A stretch of 64,000 bases of DNA from Sphingomonas sp. R-74633 (GTDB lineage Bacteria > Pseudomonadota > Alphaproteobacteria > Sphingomonadales > Sphingomonadaceae): assembly GCF_013416555.1 (NCBI RefSeq), contig NZ_JACCFG010000003.1:434001-498000 (forward strand), written 5' to 3'. Shown here in pieces: positions 8,316 to 17,140 of this stretch; the first letter of the stretch is position 1, and each line of letters starts with the position of its first letter. A model generated the notes under the pieces. The model was not told the origin of the DNA. It made no database searches and worked only from the letters and a program-made list of their open reading frames with translations. Both the position numbers and the translations under genes were made by a program.

Positions 8316-9746
8316 ATGCGTCGCACCCTGTCCGCCCTGATCGCCCTGTCCCTCTCTGCCTGCAGCGGCGGGGGCGGCAGCGGCAGCGTGGTCGCCGGTG
8401 GCGGATCGGGTGGGGGCTCGACGCCTACCCCCAGCGCCGCCGCGGGCTGCACCCTGCGCGAGCGGCAGGACTGGGCCTCGGCGCAGCTCAATGAATGGTA
8501 TCTCTTCCCCGAGACGCTGCCGGCGAGCCTCAACCCGGCGCCCTATGCCGACCTCACCAGCTATGTCGACGCGCTCACCGCCACCGCGCGCAGCCAGGGC
8601 AAGGACCGCTATTTCACCTATGTCACCTCGATCGCCGAGGAGAATGCCTATTACAACTCGGGCGCGAGCGCGGGCTTCGGCTTCCGCCTGTATCTGAACG
8701 GCAACCGGCTGTTCTCGGCCGAGACCTTCGAGGGCACCAGCGCGCTGACCGCGGGGATCGACCGCGGCACCGAGATCACCGAGATCGGCAATGACGCGTC
8801 GAGCCTGCGCAGCGTCAGCAGCATCCTCGCCGCCGGCGGCTCCGCCGCGCTGACCGACGCGCTCGGCCCCAACACCGCGGGCACCACCCGCGCGATGCGG
8901 GTGACCGATGCGGCGGCGGGCAACCGCGTGGTGACGCTCAGCAAGACCGACTATTCGCTCACCCCGGTCTCCGCGCGCTACGGCGCCAAGATCATCGACG
9001 ATGGCGGCCACCGCGTCGGCTATGTCAATCTGCGCACCTTCATCAACACCGCCGAGACGCCGCTCCGCAACGCCTTCGCCCAGTTCAAGGCGGCGGGCGT
9101 GACCGAGATCATCGTCGACGTGCGCTACAATGGCGGCGGCCTCGTCTCGATCGCCGAGCTGATGGGCAATCTGCTCGGTGCCAACCGCTCCCCCTCCGAC
9201 GTGTTCGACTATATGACCTTCCGCGCGAGCAAGTCCTCGTCGAACACCACCAGCTATTTCGCCGCACAGAGCCAGTCGGTCGCGCCGACCAGGGTCGCGT
9301 TCATCGGCACGTCGAGCACCGCCTCGGCCAGCGAGCTCGTCGCGGCGGCGATGCTGCCCTATCTCGGCAACAACCTCGCGCTGGTCGGCGGCAACACCTA
9401 TGGCAAGCCGGTCGGCCAGATCGCAGTCGACAAGGCCGCCTGTGACGACCGCTTCCGCATCATCGCCTTCGCGCTGCAGAACCGCGACCATCAGGGCGCC
9501 TATTTCACCGGGCTCGCCAGCCTGGTGCCCAACACCTGCAAGGCCGCCGACGACATCGCCTGGCCGATGGGCGATGCACGCGAAGCCTCGACCCGCGCCG
9601 CGCTCGACTTCATCGAGGGCAAGGCCTGCACCCCGATCACCGCCAGCGCCGCCGCCAAAGCCACCGCCCAGGCCGAGATCGCGCGCGAGCCGCTGACGCC
9701 GGCGCGGCCGAGCGTGCCGCAGCGCGACGTGCCGGGGCTGTTCTGA
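8316..9746 (+). CDS. S41-family peptidase, lipoprotein
   Basis: A 476-residue lipoprotein: signal peptide with lipobox LSAC (about residues 13-16), a glycine/serine-rich tether, then a C-terminal-processing-protease domain. The PDZ-like part is around LTAGIDRGTEITEIG and the S41 core includes GYVNLRTFI, IIVDVRYNGGG, and the catalytic Ser in STASASELVAAAM with the Lys in YGKPVGQ. Such proteins degrade or trim periplasmic proteins. A good site (AAGGAG) precedes the ATG. It is a single gene. Confidence 0.9.
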   Translation: MRRTLSALIALSLSACSGGGGSGSVVAGGGSGGGSTPTPSAAAGCTLRERQDWASAQLNEWYLFPETLPASLNPAPYADLTSYVDALTATARSQGKDRYFTYVTSIAEENAYYNSGASAGFGFRLYLNGNRLFSAETFEGTSALTAGIDRGTEITEIGNDASSLRSVSSILAAGGSAALTDALGPNTAGTTRAMRVTDAAAGNRVVTLSKTDYSLTPVSARYGAKIIDDGGHRVGYVNLRTFINTAETPLRNAFAQFKAAGVTEIIVDVRYNGGGLVSIAELMGNLLGANRSPSDVFDYMTFRASKSSSNTTSYFAAQSQSVAPTRVAFIGTSSTASASELVAAAMLPYLGNNLALVGGNTYGKPVGQIAVDKAACDDRFRIIAFALQNRDHQGAYFTGLASLVPNTCKAADDIAWPMGDAREASTRAALDFIEGKACTPITASAAAKATAQAEIAREPLTPARPSVPQRDVPGLF

Positions 9747-9840
9747 GGCGCCGAAGACACGGTAACGACGATTCTGCTTTGCCCGAGTAGGCGCGGGCGC
9801 CGGTGCTTGCTATCTTCCCCTCCGGACGATGGAGGAAGCG

Positions 9841-10497
9841 ATGAAGTCCCTGTTTGGCCGCCTGTTCGGCAAGCGCGCTCCGGCCGAGGCCGACCAGCTC
9901 GCCCCCGCCCTGGCCCCGCCCGAGGAAAAGGCCGAGTGGGTGCGCGACCAGATCCGCCGCGACGTGGCGAGCGGCTTCTATGACGAGGACGCGATCCTGA
10001 CCAACGCGGCCGACGCCTTCGCCGACGACCTGAGCCCCGAGGAACTCCGCCCGCTCGCCCAGAAGCTGCTGCGCCAGGCACTGGCCGAGCAGCGCGCCGC
10101 CGAGCAGCACTGGCCCGACGAGACCGATTGCGACCGGCTCGACGCCGCGTTTGCCGCACTCGAGGAAGACGGCGTCGTCGCCCGCCAGAACTTCGCCTGT
10201 TGCGGCAATTGCGGGTCGACCGAGATCTGGGACGAGGTCCGCGCCGTCGAAGAGACCGGCAGCGCCGTCCAGGGCTATGCCTTCTACCATATGCAGGACA
10301 CCGAGGGCGCGGTGGACGGCGGCGGGCTCTACCTCAATTACGGCGCCTGCGAGGATGGCGAGGACGCCGCGCTGGCGGTGGCCCGCACGATCGTCGCCGA
10401 GCTGGAGGCGCACGGCCTCGAGACGCAGTGGGACGGAACCTGGGACAAGCGCATCGGCGTGACGCTCGACTGGAAGCGACGCCGCACCGGACTGTGA
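9841..10497 (+). CDS. DUF6891 family protein
   Basis: A 218-residue soluble protein of unknown function. The N-terminal half is helical and acidic. The second half has the family signature CCGNCG, then AYAFYHMQDTE-like GYAFYHMQDTE and GGGLYLNYGA, and looks like an alpha/beta domain with a possible metal-binding Cys pair. ATG 9841 is chosen because GGAGG lies 5 nt before it; the ATG at 9829 has no such site. Its TGA overlaps the GTG of the next gene, so the two are coupled. Confidence 0.8.
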   Translation: MKSLFGRLFGKRAPAEADQLAPALAPPEEKAEWVRDQIRRDVASGFYDEDAILTNAADAFADDLSPEELRPLAQKLLRQALAEQRAAEQHWPDETDCDRLDAAFAALEEDGVVARQNFACCGNCGSTEIWDEVRAVEETGSAVQGYAFYHMQDTEGAVDGGGLYLNYGACEDGEDAALAVARTIVAELEAHGLETQWDGTWDKRIGVTLDWKRRRTGL

Positions 10498-10874
10498 CGC
10501 GGCTCCGCCCCCGCCTGCGCGCCGCCGCAGCGCTGCTCCTGCTTGCCGGCTGCACCCAGGGCGCCGAGATCCGCGCGACCGTGATCTCATCCGAAGAGAT
10601 TCGCTTCGAGGTGGTGCACGCGCCCCAGGGCTTCTGCCTGCTCAGCGCCAGCATCGTGCGCGAGGGCGAGGACGCGAAGGACGGTGGCGCGGCGCTGTGG
10701 GAATTGCGCCGCCACAATGGCAGCCAGGCCCCCTGCCCGACGCGCTTCGCCTTCCCCGCCGTGCCCCAGGGCTATGACGTGCTCGGCAAGCCGATCCCGC
10801 TGGCGCCGGGACCATACCGGCTGGGCGTGGACGGCGGCGCCGGGCTTGGCGAGGCGCGCTTCACCGTCCCCTGA
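10494..10874 (+). CDS. Small lipoprotein of unknown function
   Basis: A 126-residue protein starting at GTG 10494, which overlaps the preceding TGA (GTGA). It has an arginine-rich n-region, a hydrophobic stretch and lipobox LLAGC (about residues 14-18), then a beta-rich domain with two further cysteines (FCLLSAS and PCPTRF) that could pair. No family was recognised. Translational coupling to the DUF6891 gene suggests a shared function. Confidence 0.65.
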   Translation: MTRLRPRLRAAAALLLLAGCTQGAEIRATVISSEEIRFEVVHAPQGFCLLSASIVREGEDAKDGGAALWELRRHNGSQAPCPTRFAFPAVPQGYDVLGKPIPLAPGPYRLGVDGGAGLGEARFTVP

Positions 10875-10941
10875 TCTCGCGGCCCCGACGGACCCGCGCC
10901 GGCGGGGAAGCGCCGTGCCGCGACCGGCTCGTCGGTCCTGG

Positions 10942-10968
10942 AAAGTCACGAAAGTCACGACACTCACG
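10942..10968. repeat. Three tandem 9-bp units
   Basis: AAAGTCACG occurs twice in tandem (10942-10959) and is followed by a third unit, ACACTCACG, that matches at 7 of 9 positions. It lies in the 232-bp gap between the small lipoprotein gene and the convergent small membrane protein gene. It may be a protein-binding site or part of a dispersed intergenic element. Confidence 0.5.
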
Positions 10969-11034
10969 CGCGGGCGTGCGCGCGGGGAGGGGCGATGCGT
11001 TTCCTGCTCATCCGGCAGGGTAGATCAGAGGGTT

Positions 11035-11058
11035 TCCTACATTTCGAGAGCTGTAGGA
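11035..11058. repeat. Inverted repeat TCCTACA / TGTAGGA
   Basis: Perfect 7-bp arms separated by 10 nt in the intergenic region between convergent genes. No T-tract follows directly, so it is not a standard terminator; it could be a transcript-end hairpin or part of a dispersed repeat. The rest of 10875-11106 shows no gene I can support. Confidence 0.5.
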
Positions 11059-11106
11059 GGGATTTTCCGCGAGCGTTGCGCGGGGGCATCCGTCAGGATT
11101 TGGGGC

Positions 11107-11241
11107 TCAGGCCTGAGGCGGCGGCAACGCCTTGGGGCCGCGCTTGGCGTGGACGATCGGGGGGATCGCCAGCAGGATCGCCGCGACCATGCCGCCGATT
11201 GCGAGCAGCCCGAGCGGGGTAGCGCGGGCCTCGGTTTCCAT
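11107..11241 (-). CDS. Small single-pass membrane protein (44 aa), possibly with a short leader or frameshift
   Basis: From ATG 11241 it is a 44-residue protein with one transmembrane helix (LGLLAIGGMVAAILLAIPPIV) and a basic tail, RGPKALPPP. The same frame is open up to 11343, and residues just upstream of the ATG (ARATIRVGSFV) look protein-like. However, the only good ribosome site (AAGGGAG) serves an ATG at 11312 in another frame. That frame gives a 23-residue peptide whose TGA overlaps this ATG. Either a coupled leader peptide or a one-base frameshift would explain this. Confidence 0.5.
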   Translation of the reverse strand: METEARATPLGLLAIGGMVAAILLAIPPIVHAKRGPKALPPPQA

Positions 11242-11343
11242 CACGAAGCTGCCGACGCGGATCGTGGCGCGGGCGGTTTGGGGGCTGAGGAGGGGTGGGG
11301 TTCGGTGGGCATGTGAGCTCCCTTCTTGCAGAGAGCTCAGCAT

Positions 11344-11529
11344 AGGCGCGAACGAAAGCGTGTTGAAGAAGGCAAGTGCTGGCGCCGTTATACTCTAAGT
11401 GTTTCGATGTAGCCAAATCTCGTTTGTACATCGCTCGATTAAATGGGTCTCTAGCCTCTACAATCACCGGGTAAAGATTGATTAGATATCTTATCTTGAA
11501 TGGCGAGCCCATCTTTGCTTAATTAGGTT
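11344..11529. other. AT-rich intergenic leader of the toxin-like island
   Basis: This gap is clearly AT-richer than flanking DNA and holds the likely promoter of the downstream three-gene unit. Several TATA-like segments are visible, such as GTTATACT near 11388 and GATATCTTATC near 11485. I cannot pick one -10/-35 pair with confidence and see no direct repeat, attachment site or tRNA fragment at this edge. Confidence 0.4.
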
Positions 11530-11754
11530 ATGATCCCGGTACCAGCTGGCAGTTTTTTGGAAGATTGCACTCCGATCGGAGCGCCAAGCGGCCGAAAACG
11601 ATGGCGAAGCCAAAACGGTAAAAGGCTTTACGAGTGGGATTCTCTTCACGGGGAAATCGAGGTATATAACTCCCGTGGCGAGCACATCGCGGTATTTGAT
11701 GTCGATGGAAACTGGAAAGATGAAGCAGTTGAAGGGCGTCGAATAGATGTCTGA
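11530..11754 (+). CDS. Stand-alone colicin E3-type ribonuclease domain (putative toxin)
   Basis: A 74-residue protein matching the C-terminal cytotoxic domain of colicin E3 and cloacin DF13, which cuts 16S rRNA in the decoding centre. The core KRWRSQNGKRLYEWDSLHGEIEVY aligns with the E3 segment around YEWDSQHGELE. The catalytic Asp, His and Glu keep the E3 spacing (D, +3 H, +7 E), and the preceding Tyr is also kept. There is no receptor-binding or translocation domain, so this is not a secreted colicin as it stands. An in-frame TAG just upstream fixes ATG 11530. It overlaps the next gene by 8 nt. Confidence 0.75.
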   Translation: MIPVPAGSFLEDCTPIGAPSGRKRWRSQNGKRLYEWDSLHGEIEVYNSRGEHIAVFDVDGNWKDEAVEGRRIDV

Positions 11755-12079
11755 TCCCAGAAAATCCTTCATGGAACTCGCGATAGATGGATATCGTGAG
11801 CCGGATGAAATTGATGACTTCGTGTCGGATTGGCACAAAGGGGGGTCGGGCCTTAAGCTGCATGACTTTCTCGGCCTGACCCACGAAGAATATACTCTTT
11901 GGGTGGCCGAACCCGATCTGATTGCGCTCATAGTTGGCGCGCGAGTAAGTGGCCGCCCGCTGCTTGCCGCTGTGAATGACAATCTTGTTCAGGATAGGAT
12001 TGCCGCGCGCAGTTCCCACACTAAGAAACTAAAGGTTCTCCAGAACTGGATTGCAGCGCAACGAACTCGGCCATTTTAA
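11747..12079 (+). CDS. Small acidic partner protein, putative antitoxin/immunity protein
   Basis: A 110-residue protein whose ATG lies inside the end of the toxin-like gene (8-nt overlap). The first 70 residues, with EIDDFVSDWHKG and LHDFLGLTHEEYTLWVAEPD, resemble small hypothetical proteins I recall beside toxin-type genes. The C-terminal part is basic and helical. It does not look like the classical E3 immunity protein (no Cys/Trp-rich acidic sheet pattern). The antitoxin role is inferred from position and overlap only. Confidence 0.6.
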   Translation: MSDPRKSFMELAIDGYREPDEIDDFVSDWHKGGSGLKLHDFLGLTHEEYTLWVAEPDLIALIVGARVSGRPLLAAVNDNLVQDRIAARSSHTKKLKVLQNWIAAQRTRPF

Positions 12080-13058
12080 GGTGGTTACCCTCGAAACCAG
12101 GGAAGAGCGACTCGCTCGGCGTTTCGCCGAACGCCGTTCATTGCGCGTACCAGTGGATGTCGTCGCAGTAGCTCACTCTCTCGCGACCTTCTCTGAAAAG
12201 TCATTCCCAGTAGATATTGATGGAATTTGCCTCGATCTGAAAGTCGCTGGAAAAAGACCAACTATATGGGTGTCAAAAAACCTTCGGCTCGAACGCAAGA
12301 GGTTTACAATCGCGCACGAAGTAGGACACGTGGTAATTCCTTGGCACTTCGGGACGATCTTAGATGAGATTGACGCGAAGCCAAAAAAAACTACTTCTGA
12401 ATACTTCGAGTGGGAAGGTGAGGCAAATCGCTTTGCCGCGGAGCTTCTCATGCCGAGCGTGTGGGCAGATGATATTTGTCGACGCTCGACGCACCTCAGG
12501 GACGCTATGCATGTAATAGCGCAGCGAGCAGAAGTCTCGTTACGAGCGGCGGCGCTTAGAGTTTTGAGACTCGGGCCTCCAGGATACTTGGTTGCGGCAG
12601 CGCGAAATGATGTGATTGAGTGGACTGGTCGCACCAAGGGCACTCGATCCCATGGCCCAAACGAGGGCGAGCTTGTCTCAACCATCGACATGCCAGCTTG
12701 CGAGGAGCCGCAGATACTTCGCTATAATCAAACGAGCTACCTTTGGTGGAAGGAAAGGGGGTCAATTAAACCTCCTCGCCGGGCGCCGAGCGAAGGGTGG
12801 AGAACTATACTTTCTGAAATGCTTCAGCTCGTTCCAGAAGAGAAATCGGAGCAGATAAGGAGGCAAATTAATGCCATCGTAGGATACGCCATAGGGAAAG
12901 AACCAAAGGGCTCCCCTGTTGATGTCATATACGCTAGGGCAGTTGCCAGCCTGCAGAATAGATCTTCCGCAGATATGCATCTGAGCATGCTCCTATCTCA
13001 TCCAAAATTTGATGACTATGTCCTGAGTAGAGTCTACGAAAGAAGCCAAGCGGCCTGA
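12051..13058 (+). CDS. ImmA/IrrE family metallo-endopeptidase with C-terminal extension
   Basis: A 335-residue protein. The zinc peptidase motif HEVGH (H89, E90, H93) follows RKRFTIA, and the third-ligand segment is EGEANRFAAELLMP (about 122-135), as in ImmA/IrrE proteins. No N-terminal helix-turn-helix is present. Residues about 185-335 form an extension I do not recognise. The TTG start overlaps the previous gene by 29 nt; a GTG at 12081 is an alternative. Family members cleave repressors or antitoxins, which suggests control of the neighbouring pair. Base composition is AT-richer than the flanks. Confidence 0.85.
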   Translation: MQRNELGHFKVVTLETREERLARRFAERRSLRVPVDVVAVAHSLATFSEKSFPVDIDGICLDLKVAGKRPTIWVSKNLRLERKRFTIAHEVGHVVIPWHFGTILDEIDAKPKKTTSEYFEWEGEANRFAAELLMPSVWADDICRRSTHLRDAMHVIAQRAEVSLRAAALRVLRLGPPGYLVAAARNDVIEWTGRTKGTRSHGPNEGELVSTIDMPACEEPQILRYNQTSYLWWKERGSIKPPRRAPSEGWRTILSEMLQLVPEEKSEQIRRQINAIVGYAIGKEPKGSPVDVIYARAVASLQNRSSADMHLSMLLSHPKFDDYVLSRVYERSQAA

Positions 13059-13106
13059 ATCGCCTAATGTGAGTTCATTCCAAATTCGAGCCTCTACTTC
13101 TCGCCG

Positions 13107-13550
13107 CTACCAAACCTCCACCTCCTCCTCGACCCGCGCGCCGCCCCGGCTGTGCGTCGCGATATAGCGGATGCGCGAGGGGACGATGCTGTCGCCCTTG
13201 TAATCGGCCTCGACGTCGAGCCGGTCGACCAGGTCGCGCTCCATCAGGCGCTTGAGCTTTTCGATCAGCGCCGCGCGGGCGCGGGCCGCTGCGGGGGTGA
13301 TATAGGCGATGTTCTCGGGGTCCTCCTGGCCGCCCAGTTCGGTGGGGAAGAACCAGCTCTTCACCAGCCAGCGCTCGCCGGTCAGCCGTTCGGCGAGGGG
13401 CCGGGTCTTCACTGCGGTGAAGTCGGGGGCGGGCACGAACACGGGCATGGGGGCGGGCACATAGATCGTCTGGGCGAGCGCGGCGGGCGCGGTGGCGAGG
13501 CCGCCGAGCAGCAAGGGCGCGCCTAACCGGTTTCGCCATTGCCGTGCCAT
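13107..13550 (-). CDS. Exported protein of unknown function
   Basis: A 147-residue protein with a signal peptide (about 1-27, LLLGGLATAPAALAQ). The mature part contains a short hydrophobic VPAPMPVFVPAP stretch and a charged helical region with EKLKRLMERDLVDRLD. No cysteines occur in the mature part and no family was recognised. The ending in EEEVEVW is beta-like. It lies downstream of a hairpin-containing gap. Confidence 0.6.
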   Translation of the reverse strand: MARQWRNRLGAPLLLGGLATAPAALAQTIYVPAPMPVFVPAPDFTAVKTRPLAERLTGERWLVKSWFFPTELGGQEDPENIAYITPAAARARAALIEKLKRLMERDLVDRLDVEADYKGDSIVPSRIRYIATHSRGGARVEEEVEVW

Positions 13551-13681
13551 CGCCGCCTCCCCCGCTGCCAGTGCCGGGAGGCTATCGCGTTTCGCCTCCG
13601 CTTTGGCGGCAAGCTTGTCCGTTTCGGAGAGGGTTCGCCGCCCCTTCGTGCCCCTCCACCATTCGCTGCGCGAACGGTCCC

Positions 13682-13706
13682 CCTCCCCGAGACGAGCTCG
13701 GGGAGG
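13682..13706. repeat. GC-rich palindrome, repeat-like hairpin
   Basis: Arms CCTCCCCGAG and CTCGGGGAGG (10 bp, perfect) flank a 5-nt loop. It lies in a 168-bp gap between two minus-strand genes, next to CGAAGGGG/CCCCTCC-rich sequence of the kind seen in dispersed palindromic repeats of sphingomonads. It could also end transcription of the gene at 13719-14195, although no T-tract follows. Confidence 0.6.
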
Positions 13707-13718
13707 AATTAACCGGCC

Positions 13719-14195
13719 TCAGGCCCTTGTGAAGTCCATCGTCCAGTTGGTTTCCCAGGTCGCGCCGCCATCGGCCGAGAGCGCCTGTTCCCAGCGCGGG
13801 CGCTCCGTGTCGGTACGCAGCCAGAGGAAGCGCATGCGGACGGGGCGCCCTTCGTGCATGTCGTCGGCGTAGAAGCTGCCGGTGCCGTTCTCGAAGCGGC
13901 CGATCACCGGGGTGTCGAGCGCATGGGGATTGCGATCGTCGAGCCACCAGATCGCCCAGGTACCGCTCGCCGGATCATAAGAGCGCACCGCGATCGCGCG
14001 ATAGTCGCCGCCGGGAAGGTGGAGGAGATTGTCCTCGATATTGCCGTTGCCGCCGAGCACCGGGCGCTGCTCGCTGGTGCCGGGGAAGGTTTCCCAATCG
14101 GTGCAGTTGGCGAGGCGGGCCTTGAGGCGGCGGTGGTGGACGGTCCAGCAGCCCTGCTGGAAGTCGAAATCGGGGCAATGCGTGGTGGCGGTCAC
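13719..14195 (-). CDS. DUF1579-like protein
   Basis: A 158-residue soluble protein with the family pattern DFDFQQGCWTVHHRRLKARL, GGNGNIEDN, WAIWWLDDRNPH, PVIGRFENGTGSF and a C-terminal WETNWTMDF. It is predicted to be a small beta-barrel of unknown function. The start is GTG 14195, with AGGAG 7 nt before it; the longer open frame upstream lacks any such site. Confidence 0.8.
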   Translation of the reverse strand: MTATTHCPDFDFQQGCWTVHHRRLKARLANCTDWETFPGTSEQRPVLGGNGNIEDNLLHLPGGDYRAIAVRSYDPASGTWAIWWLDDRNPHALDTPVIGRFENGTGSFYADDMHEGRPVRMRFLWLRTDTERPRWEQALSADGGATWETNWTMDFTRA

Positions 14196-14270
14196 GGACG
14201 GGCTCCTGCTGCAATGCGCCGGGCTTAGCAGCTTCGCGGCGGATTGGAACATAGCGCGAACAATATCGAG

Positions 14271-15044
14271 CTAGTCGGCGGAGTCCCATTCGCGATCGAT
14301 CTCGAACAGCTTGCCGTCGAGCCGCGCGTCGGGATCGAGCCGATCGAATTCGAGGTGGAACATCTCCTGCTCGTCGTCGCCTGCTGCGCCATAGACGATC
14401 ATCCCGCGCAACTTGCCTTGGGCGACGACGCAGGTGCGATGCCAGATAAGGCCGGACATGCCGCCGCAGCGCACGGCGAGGCCGAGCATGCGCTCATCCT
14501 TCGCCAGCTTTCCGGTGGGCAGGCCGGTGCGTGCCATCAGATTGGCGATGGGGCTGAAGGCGCCGGAATAGACGCCGTTGCTCTTGTCGGCCGGGCGCGT
14601 CTCGCCATCCTCGAGCGTGTTGTCCACGTTCACCGCGAAGCTGTGGATCAGGCCGTCGGCGACAAAGGCACGCGCGATGTCATAGTGCCAGCTTGCAGCC
14701 GTGGCGCAGGGCTGATCGGGCGCGATCGACAGGGTGCGGCGGAACAGCACCGCCTGTGCGCCGGTGGCGTAGAACCAGAATTCGGTCGGATGCGGCACGC
14801 GCTCGACCAGCCCGCGCTGCTCCGCATCGCTGCCCTTGCAGACGGCTTCGCTGCCATTGCCCATCAGGTCGCCGCCCGAAAAGCCGTGCGCGGCGATCCC
14901 GCGCAGCGCCGCGGGCGGGCGATAGTCCGCCGCATCCTCCTTGGAATGCGCGTTCGACCAATAGGGCGGGAGCGGCGCGGGCCGCTGCTGGGCGGCGGCG
15001 GGCGGGACGAGCAACGCAAAGGCGAGCGCGAGGCGGATCAGCAT
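14271..15044 (-). CDS. Exported protein of unknown function
   Basis: A 257-residue protein with a signal peptide ending near residue 18 (LLVPPAAAQ). The mature region has four cysteines (VCKG, PCATA, VRCGG, RTCVV), which could form two disulfides, and a mixed alpha/beta pattern. It includes HYDIARAFVADGLIHSF and RGMIVYGA. No known family was recognised. It ends 75 nt before the DUF1579-like gene on the same strand. Confidence 0.6.
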   Translation of the reverse strand: MLIRLALAFALLVPPAAAQQRPAPLPPYWSNAHSKEDAADYRPPAALRGIAAHGFSGGDLMGNGSEAVCKGSDAEQRGLVERVPHPTEFWFYATGAQAVLFRRTLSIAPDQPCATAASWHYDIARAFVADGLIHSFAVNVDNTLEDGETRPADKSNGVYSGAFSPIANLMARTGLPTGKLAKDERMLGLAVRCGGMSGLIWHRTCVVAQGKLRGMIVYGAAGDDEQEMFHLEFDRLDPDARLDGKLFEIDREWDSAD

Positions 15045-15102
15045 CGCGCCAGGCTACAGACCAGACGGCGCGCCCGCCAGCGCGCCGCCTGCCGTTTCGG
15101 TG

Positions 15103-16965
<1,863 letters not shown>

Positions 16966-17006
16966 TCACTTCTCCAAAGGGGAGAGGACGGACTTCGGGT
17001 AAAGGC

Positions 17007-17101
17007 CGCTCCCTCCCTACGCCGGTGTCAGCCGGATCAGGTTCAGCGGGTCGGAAGCTGCTGCTTCCCTCTCAAGCGCGCGTCAGCGCTCCCCCGGGGA
17101 T
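17007..17101 (-). promoter_or_regulatory. TPP riboswitch (THI element) upstream of thiC
   Basis: Read on the minus strand, the region begins with a GGGGGAGC stem, then the conserved TTGAGAGGGA, a GAAGCAGCAGCTTC helix, ACCCGCTGAACCTGATC and ends in GACACCGGCGTAGGGAGGGA. These are the conserved blocks of TPP aptamers in the right order. The 45 nt between aptamer and ATG contain CTCC and GGAG segments that could pair over the ribosome site, suggesting control of translation; that mode is inferred. Confidence 0.95.
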
Positions 17102-17140
17102 GGCCAAGTCTTAGGCGCTTGGGTTCGGCAGGTCCAGCGC

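Noticed and set aside
11344..13106. Prophage or insertion sequence around the toxin-like island
   Set aside because: No integrase, transposase, terminal inverted repeat or tRNA edge could be found; only the base composition suggests transfer.
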